From positions 1 through 35,562 of IMG/VR virus record IMGVR_UViG_3300034018_001613: 35,562 nt of DNA. One strand, given 5' to 3'. Positions 31,089 to 35,562 of the stretch are shown one piece after another. A program made the position numbers and the translations under genes. The notes under the pieces are model-generated. The model was not told the origin of the DNA. It saw only the letters and a program-made list of their open reading frames with translations, and made no database searches. Origin of the DNA: a virus. Every line of letters begins with the position of its first letter. The stretch's first letter is position 1.

Positions 31089-32156
31089 TTATTCTACAAA
31101 ACTATTTAATTTGCCAAAACATTCTTGTAACCAAATGTGATAATTGGGGATATTATTCCACATTTTGTCTTCTGTAATCAATTTAGTAAAACTCATTTTA
31201 TCAATTCTACGTACAGGAGTTTTTATTATTTCTTCTATACGTAACTGTGTAAATGACTGTACTTGCGTATCTTTTAACTGCATCAACGTGTGATTACGTT
31301 CAAGTAGTAACTTGTTATCTAACACGGTCTGATATATTTTATACTTACCCTTGTTATTTTCTGCGTAATTATAAATCTCATTCAAATCATATTGACGTTC
31401 TTCTGACAAGAAAGGAAATGATTTAATTACCCGCTTCAAACCTACGCCATCCAGTCCTGGAATATTATCACTGACATCACCTTCCATAACTCTATATAAA
31501 ATATAGTTACTACATGTAACTCCATATTCATCTAATATTTCTTTACAACCAAATATTCTCTTTTTGACAGGACTCCAAATTTTGACTTTGTCATTTGCCA
31601 ATTGTAAAAAGTCTTTATCAGTAGACATAATTGTTATATTGCTGTCCTTAAAAGTTTCTGTAGCTAAATAAGCAATTGTATCGTCTGCTTCTATTTGATC
31701 AATTGCCATTATAGTAACAGGCAAAGTATCTAAATAATTTACAGTACGAATCAATTCTTTTTTAAAGTTTACAGATTCTATCTCAGATGAAGACAGTTCT
31801 TCATAATTACGATTGAGTCTGATATCTGTCTTTCTACCATTTTTGTAAGCTGGATAAATCTTTCTACGTTTCTGACTTCCTCCCTTACCATCAAATACAA
31901 TAATAACTCGGGTAGGAGAAAGCAATTTAATTGCATATCCAATGCTTTTTAAGAAACCCGCAATACCACCTGTGTGTAATCCATCCTCATTAAGTGACGG
32001 AATGGCCATAAAACTTCTAATGTAAGTATTAAGGCCATCAACAAGGAGGATGTCAGAATTAGTAGTCTTTTTGAGACCGTCACTTCCAACACCCTCCTTA
32101 ATGTTTTCAAACAAGGAGTACAGTTTCTTCTTTTCAAATGAACTGAATCCGCTCAT
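31089..32156 (-). CDS. 5'-3' exonuclease / flap endonuclease (T4 RNase H-like)
   Basis: This 355-residue protein has FEN/PIN-like nuclease marks: ILLVDGLNTYIRSFM, then RVIIVFDGKGGSQKRRKIYP with YKNGRKTD. AIDQIEADDTIAYLA and IMSTDKDFLQLAND carry the metal-binding acidic residues, and EGDVSDNIPGLDGVG supplies the helix-hairpin-helix DNA-binding region. T4 RNase H removes RNA primers and adjacent DNA from lagging-strand fragments. Its place directly after UvsX and before gp41 fits replication. It is slightly longer than T4 RNase H, with an extra N-terminal 30 residues (FEKKKLYSLFENIKEG). Confidence 0.9.
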   Translation of the reverse strand: MSGFSSFEKKKLYSLFENIKEGVGSDGLKKTTNSDILLVDGLNTYIRSFMAIPSLNEDGLHTGGIAGFLKSIGYAIKLLSPTRVIIVFDGKGGSQKRRKIYPAYKNGRKTDIRLNRNYEELSSSEIESVNFKKELIRTVNYLDTLPVTIMAIDQIEADDTIAYLATETFKDSNITIMSTDKDFLQLANDKVKIWSPVKKRIFGCKEILDEYGVTCSNYILYRVMEGDVSDNIPGLDGVGLKRVIKSFPFLSEERQYDLNEIYNYAENNKGKYKIYQTVLDNKLLLERNHTLMQLKDTQVQSFTQLRIEEIIKTPVRRIDKMSFTKLITEDKMWNNIPNYHIWLQECFGKLNSFVE

Positions 32157-32157
32157 A

Positions 32158-33297
32158 TTATTCTTCGCTAACCGAAGTTTCTTCTGACTCTACGACAGCA
32201 TCATCAATGATCTGACTATTAAAGTCTTTGTACTTCATAATTACAACATCACAAATCTTCAAGTAAATTTCTTCACTCAGTTCCTTGTCTGTTTTCATCA
32301 CGGTCACAAAGTCTTTGGATTGAAACTTCCATTCGGATCCATCATTCTTCTTGTATGTGTAATAAGCACCACCTTGTTTAATCAGACTTTGATCTTTTAG
32401 AACTTTAATCCAACTACCATAGTCAGCAATTCCGCTATCAAAATAGATATCAAAACTTGCTTGACGTTGTGGCGGACCCATACGATTCTTCACAACAACC
32501 GCTTTACATTCGTTACCAATAACTTCATCACCCCTCTTGAGTTTACCTGTATTATTTAAACGAACACGAACACTACAGTGATAAGCAAGTGCTTTACCAC
32601 CTGATACCACATACTGATCGCCAAACGCCATAGCCTTTAGATTCTGACGTAGCTGATTAGTAAACACTGTAAGTACCTTCTGCCGACCAATCATAGTAGT
32701 AATTTTACGCATTGCTTTGCTGATAATAATTGACTTACCAGTAGCGTAACCATCTTTACCGTGATCACTTTCAAGTTCTACCTTTGTAGATGCCGCTGCT
32801 ACGGAATCAACAATAATTGTTAGAATTCGATCCTTGTCACTTTTACGAACAATAGCGATCATTCGTTCCATCTGGGCAAAAATATCTTCAACGGTTTCAC
32901 ATTGAACATACAATAACCTAGACAAGTCTACACCTAAACTTTTCCAGAATTCAGGAGCAGCTGAGTTTTCTGTATCAATTACTACAGCAATACCACCTTT
33001 CTTTTGGGTGTCGGCAACAACGTGCGCGGATAACAAACTTTTACCAGTACCTTCAAGTCCGTTAAATTCTACCATTTTTCCAACCGGCAACCCGCCGTGT
33101 GGACGATTACTAATTGCCAAATCTAAAATAGAAGAACCAGTGCTAATCCAATCCGTGATTTCAGATGGATTGTCTTGTTCATCTAGAAAATGAGCAATCT
33201 TTCCACCCTCTTTATTTGCTTTATTTAATTCATTTGCCAACATTTCGATTAGTTCGTCACGTTGACCCGTATCTTTACTAACACTTTTTTTTGCCAT
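32158..33297 (-). CDS. uvsX: RecA/UvsX-type recombinase
   Basis: This 379-residue protein has Walker A EFNGLEGTGKSLLS (residues 80-87), the Walker B-like strand ILTIIVDSVAAAST, and TVFTNQLRQNLKAMAFGD with the Q-rich loop-2 region. The later GGKALAYHCSVRVRLNN is characteristic of RecA/RAD51 proteins, with KMVEFNG as in UvsX. It forms filaments on ssDNA and catalyses strand exchange for recombination-dependent replication. gp32, its usual partner, is directly upstream behind a terminator. The start ATG follows CTATTTATA by six bases. The C-terminus is acidic (VVESEETSVSEE). Confidence 0.93.
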   Translation of the reverse strand: MAKKSVSKDTGQRDELIEMLANELNKANKEGGKIAHFLDEQDNPSEITDWISTGSSILDLAISNRPHGGLPVGKMVEFNGLEGTGKSLLSAHVVADTQKKGGIAVVIDTENSAAPEFWKSLGVDLSRLLYVQCETVEDIFAQMERMIAIVRKSDKDRILTIIVDSVAAASTKVELESDHGKDGYATGKSIIISKAMRKITTMIGRQKVLTVFTNQLRQNLKAMAFGDQYVVSGGKALAYHCSVRVRLNNTGKLKRGDEVIGNECKAVVVKNRMGPPQRQASFDIYFDSGIADYGSWIKVLKDQSLIKQGGAYYTYKKNDGSEWKFQSKDFVTVMKTDKELSEEIYLKICDVVIMKYKDFNSQIIDDAVVESEETSVSEE

Positions 33298-33303
33298 AAC
33301 GTA

Positions 33304-33312
33304 TATAAATAG
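33304..33312 (-). promoter_or_regulatory. CTATTTATA motif before uvsX
   Basis: The - strand reads CTATTTATA ending six bases before ATG 33297, directly after the stem of the 33314-33345 hairpin. It may be the terminator tail or a promoter/start element. Confidence 0.4.
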
Positions 33313-33313
33313 A

Positions 33314-33345
33314 AAGCCGGTGGACTATAAAAACTCCACCGGCTT
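33314..33345 (-). terminator. Strong hairpin terminator after the gp32-like gene
   Basis: An 11-base perfect stem (AAGCCGGTGGA/TCCACCGGCTT) with a ten-base loop lies 12 bases after the gp32 stop. It is T-rich on both sides, so it could act in both directions. It is the strongest hairpin in the window and would limit read-through from gp32 to uvsX, giving more gp32 than UvsX. Confidence 0.85.
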
Positions 33346-33357
33346 ATTTTTTAATTT

Positions 33358-34188
33358 TTAAGAGTTAAACAAGTCATCAAATGCTTGATCTACACTATCT
33401 TTACCCTTAGCTTTAGCTGTACTTGGTGATTGAACGGCTTTTGCTTGGGATGTGACCACGGGGCTTGTGGGGAATGGAGCTTCATCGTCATCTCCACTTG
33501 CGGTTGGTTCTGTTACGATCTCAGAAGCAGCAGCTTCTGGATTTAACCATTTATCCATAACATCTTTTAGATCGTTATAGGATAGTTCTTCAAATAGATC
33601 CAAAATATTAACTTGGGACTTCAACGCTTCCATCAACTGTGCGTTTTTAGGATCTACCGCGAGACTTACATTTGGCTTAACACGAATGCTTGTTTCTGGG
33701 AAACTAGCTCCGCCTTCAGCTGTCTTGAATTCTACAACGATATCACGACCATTGGTTAGATCGGTAATATCACCAAAATCAGGATCACTGATGATTGATA
33801 GAAGTTCTTGATAAACTTGTTTACCAAATCCCCAGAACTTTACGCCTTCTCCTTCTTCGCCACGAATAATAGCTGGTACGAAAGTACGCATCTTGGGTTC
33901 CATCTTACGACCCATCTGCCAATCTTCTTTTGAACCAGTCTTTTTCAGACGATTAGCAAATTCAACGATTGGATCTGGACGACCAAAACTATCAGGAGAT
34001 AGATATGTCTTGTTGTTGATGTTGTAATGAAACTTTAGTTCAATGAATGGATTATCAGGTACATACTTGTACGGAACAATACGAACTACCTGTTTCCCAG
34101 GCTTTGGTTTCCAAATCAAGTTTGATTTCTGATTTGTGTTTGAGAGAGAGCTCAAACGGCTCTTTAGCCGACTTAGATCTAATGCCAT
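33358..34188 (-). CDS. Single-stranded DNA-binding protein (T4 gp32-like)
   Basis: This 276-residue protein starts with a basic helix MALDLSRLKSRLSSLS like the self-association segment of gp32. The core has NLIWKPKPGKQVVRIVPYKY, then FIELKFHYNINNKTYLSPDS, then DWQMGRKMEPKMRTFVPAII and EGVKFWGFGKQVYQELL, all typical of T4-type gp32. The tail (after about 215) is acidic and low-complexity, ending DSVDQAFDDLFNS, as needed to bind partner proteins. There is no Cys in the whole protein, so the zinc site of T4 gp32 is absent. Its own promoter and terminator make it a separate transcript. Confidence 0.92.
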   Translation of the reverse strand: MALDLSRLKSRLSSLSNTNQKSNLIWKPKPGKQVVRIVPYKYVPDNPFIELKFHYNINNKTYLSPDSFGRPDPIVEFANRLKKTGSKEDWQMGRKMEPKMRTFVPAIIRGEEGEGVKFWGFGKQVYQELLSIISDPDFGDITDLTNGRDIVVEFKTAEGGASFPETSIRVKPNVSLAVDPKNAQLMEALKSQVNILDLFEELSYNDLKDVMDKWLNPEAAASEIVTEPTASGDDDEAPFPTSPVVTSQAKAVQSPSTAKAKGKDSVDQAFDDLFNS

Positions 34189-34228
34189 AATTATTTAATA
34201 TTTAATGTTTAATTAGTTAATTAATTCG

Positions 34229-34248
34229 TCTGGTTCACTCAAACCAGA
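34229..34248 (-). terminator. Hairpin in the gap upstream of gp32
   Basis: TCTGGTT (34229-34235) and AACCAGA (34242-34248) form a seven-base stem with a six-base loop. It lies downstream of the 34314-34709 gene and of the predicted gp32 promoter, so it would be in the gp32 leader mRNA. The tail has no U-run, so it may be a leader structure or autoregulatory site rather than a terminator. Confidence 0.4.
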
Positions 34249-34275
34249 TTGTATAACCAACTCGAAACTAAGTCT

Positions 34276-34304
34276 ACACTAGGTGCAGACCAAAATCAAG
34301 TCAA
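34276..34304 (-). promoter_or_regulatory. Possible sigma70-type promoter for the gp32-like gene
   Basis: On the - strand, TTGACT (34299-34304) and TAGTGT (34276-34281) are 17 bases apart in the 125-base gap upstream of gp32. The -10 matches the consensus weakly. The leader would be about 80 bases and include the hairpin at 34229-34248. Confidence 0.5.
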
Positions 34305-34313
34305 AAATACATA

Positions 34314-34709
34314 TTAAATTTCAGAGATAGAAAACAATTTTAATGAAACTATTTTTACCCCAATTTCATTGGTTAAAATAATACTGTTTTTATATAAATC
34401 CCAATTTAATTGAAAGCTCTTATCAAATACACCATTGTTTTCATCAGCAATCAACTTATTCATTGCATTGAGCGTATATAGTGTATTTGTTTGCTTCTTA
34501 CGATGTATACTAATGGTGCCTTTGTATCTATTAATTTGTTCACGTTTTTCAACGTTGAATGTTAGATATAATTCCCGAAGATTATTTTCGTTAGCAAATA
34601 TAAAGATCTTATTATCTATAAGAGTATATTGCTTTGGTATTTCTTTTAATGCGTCTGTATATTGACTACTATTAGAAAATGTACAGAGTAATTGTTTTAA
34701 TTCGTTCAT
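34314..34709 (-). CDS. Small protein of unknown function
   Basis: The 131-residue product has no motif I recognise. It begins MNELKQLLCTFSNSSQYTDA and contains TLIDNKIFIFANENNLREL. Alternating strands such as GTISIHRKKQTNTLYTLNAM and SIILTNEIGVKIVSL follow, suggesting a compact alpha/beta fold. It starts in an ATGA overlap with the gene upstream (34706-34709), so the two are translationally coupled and probably act together. It is upstream of the gp32 promoter. Confidence 0.65.
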   Translation of the reverse strand: MNELKQLLCTFSNSSQYTDALKEIPKQYTLIDNKIFIFANENNLRELYLTFNVEKREQINRYKGTISIHRKKQTNTLYTLNAMNKLIADENNGVFDKSFQLNWDLYKNSIILTNEIGVKIVSLKLFSISEI

Positions 34710-35562
34710 AATGCTATTGCTGTGCCAGGTATTTTACCGTAAGGCATTACTAATATTCTACATCCCAATAACAATATTACTTTACCTTTTCTGGTATAAG
34801 AAAAATTTTCTACTTCTGTAAATCGAGCGTATAAGACGGGTCGATATTGTAAAATTGGATCTTCGGCGTTTTTAGGAGCTGGTAAATTTGGATTGAATAA
34901 TATATGACCTCGTTTGTCCGTGGAAATTTTTATGCCATTTGGCTCATCTTCACTATCATTGTGAAATTCTACGTTTAATTTTTCATTTGTTTGAATTAAA
35001 CATTGAACATTTTCAGGACCATAGTTGGAGGAATTAAGTTTAAAGTCCAATCCGTAAATTGACATTCCAGCGATTTGTCGAGACTCATCACTACCATCCA
35101 ACATATCTATCCAAACTGAAAATCCTCTTGGCAAAAAATATATTTCTTTATTTAAACCAGGATTATTTTTAAAAACAGTGTTAACAGATGACTTATTTGC
35201 TAATAATAGATCTTTTTCTTCTTGTGAGAACATCACATTTGAATCACTGGTTCTGATTTTTTTTGTTTTATCGTCAATTTCAAGTGACTGTCCGATTCTA
35301 ATTGTAGTAGGATCAGGCAATTGTTCCGTAGTTTTATCTAGAAAGTTTGCTATGATTTCTGCCCATTTACCCTTTTCACTACCAAGTTTACTATGAAGAT
35401 TTTTTATACTTCCATATTGTTGAAATGGTACCGCAGCTAAAGAGGTAGCAGCGCCTTCTTCGGACCAATAATTGCCGTGTTTATATGATATCCAAAATTT
35501 ATCTGTAGAATTTTCCGTCAGTGCTAAATCAGCTTTACCTACACCTTCAATTTTATGGGCAT
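34706..35562 (-). CDS. Protein with PD-(D/E)XK nuclease-like N-terminal region (5' truncated by window)
   Basis: The frame stays open from the window end to the stop at 34706, at least 284 residues, so the TTG at 35320 is only an internal codon. The first visible residues read KIEGVGKADLALTENSTDKF, then WISYKHGNYWSEE and VPFQQYG. A 'GKAD.xL...F.ISxK.G...FQQYG' order occurs in phage proteins likened to PD-(D/E)XK nucleases, with Asp and Lys as the catalytic pair; I recall this but cannot search. The rest includes FLPRGFSVWIDMLDGSDESR and a basic KGKVILLLGCRILVM end. A role in DNA cleavage or end processing next to gp32 is speculative. Confidence 0.6.
   Translation of the reverse strand, partial: AHKIEGVGKADLALTENSTDKFWISYKHGNYWSEEGAATSLAAVPFQQYGSIKNLHSKLGSEKGKWAEIIANFLDKTTEQLPDPTTIRIGQSLEIDDKTKKIRTSDSNVMFSQEEKDLLLANKSSVNTVFKNNPGLNKEIYFLPRGFSVWIDMLDGSDESRQIAGMSIYGLDFKLNSSNYGPENVQCLIQTNEKLNVEFHNDSEDEPNGIKISTDKRGHILFNPNLPAPKNAEDPILQYRPVLYARFTEVENFSYTRKGKVILLLGCRILVMPYGKIPGTAIAL

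Noticed and set aside
1-35562. tRNA or rRNA genes, integrase or insertion sequence
   Set aside because: The gaps between genes are too short for them and no matching motif or inverted repeat was seen.

Overview
The window looks like part of a large, AT-rich tailed-phage genome (about one third G+C by eye) from the T4-like superfamily. One arm carries a recognisable T4-type DNA replication and nucleotide set: a gp32-like ssDNA-binding protein, UvsX/RecA, a 5'-3' exonuclease of the RNase H/FEN type, a gp41/DnaB helicase, class Ia NrdA and NrdB, a dNMP kinase and a probable gp62 clamp-loader subunit. Genes are packed with tiny gaps or ATGA overlaps. No integrase, transposase, tRNA, rRNA or CRISPR array is visible. 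Host and exact genus cannot be read from the sequence. No stretch longer than 300 bases lacks a gene; the largest gaps are about 125 bases (34189-34313), 109 (17103-17211) and 101 (29549-29649).

Bases 1-15418 are all on the + strand and form one near-continuous gene train. It holds glycosyltransferases of several folds, four small class I methyltransferase-like proteins and a sugar-nucleotide module: a short UDP-sugar dehydrogenase, a CapD/PseB-like SDR, a second SDR, a DegT/PLP aminotransferase, a WbqC-like protein and a PIG-L deacetylase. The simplest reading is that the phage makes and transfers its own amino-sugar-containing glycan; whether the target is virion, phage DNA or host envelope is unknown. 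The train ends with three small translationally coupled ORFs. One is a 55-residue protein with a canonical EF-hand loop and a membrane helix.

Bases 15405-35562 are all on the - strand and meet the first block tail to tail. In transcription order (high to low coordinates) they are: an edge-truncated PD-(D/E)XK-like protein, a small unknown, gp32, UvsX, exonuclease, gp41, NrdA, NrdB, a membrane-anchored PAS protein, an unknown hydrophilic protein, a secreted repeat protein, a MoxR-type AAA+ ATPase, a metallopeptidase-VWA protein, a small winged-helix-like protein, a tiny unknown, a DruA/DUF4338-like protein, a repetitive tail-fibre-like protein, a UV-damage endonuclease, a small basic protein, a small membrane protein, gp62 and dNMP kinase.

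The - strand block has readable signals. Six sigma70-like promoters are proposed, three of them sharing GTGGTA across the spacer and start of the -10. There are four convincing hairpin terminators and one or two weak ones. A recurrent CTATTTATA motif lies just upstream of several start codons, often directly after a terminator. Most genes have no Shine-Dalgarno sequence and start in an AATAATATG-like context; the two clearest exceptions also have their own sigma70-like promoters.

The most unusual items are the glycan locus, the DruA-like phage protein, the MoxR plus metallopeptidase-VWA pair, the orphan PAS protein, the EF-hand micro-membrane protein, the secreted His-tailed protein, and the CTATTTATA motif.
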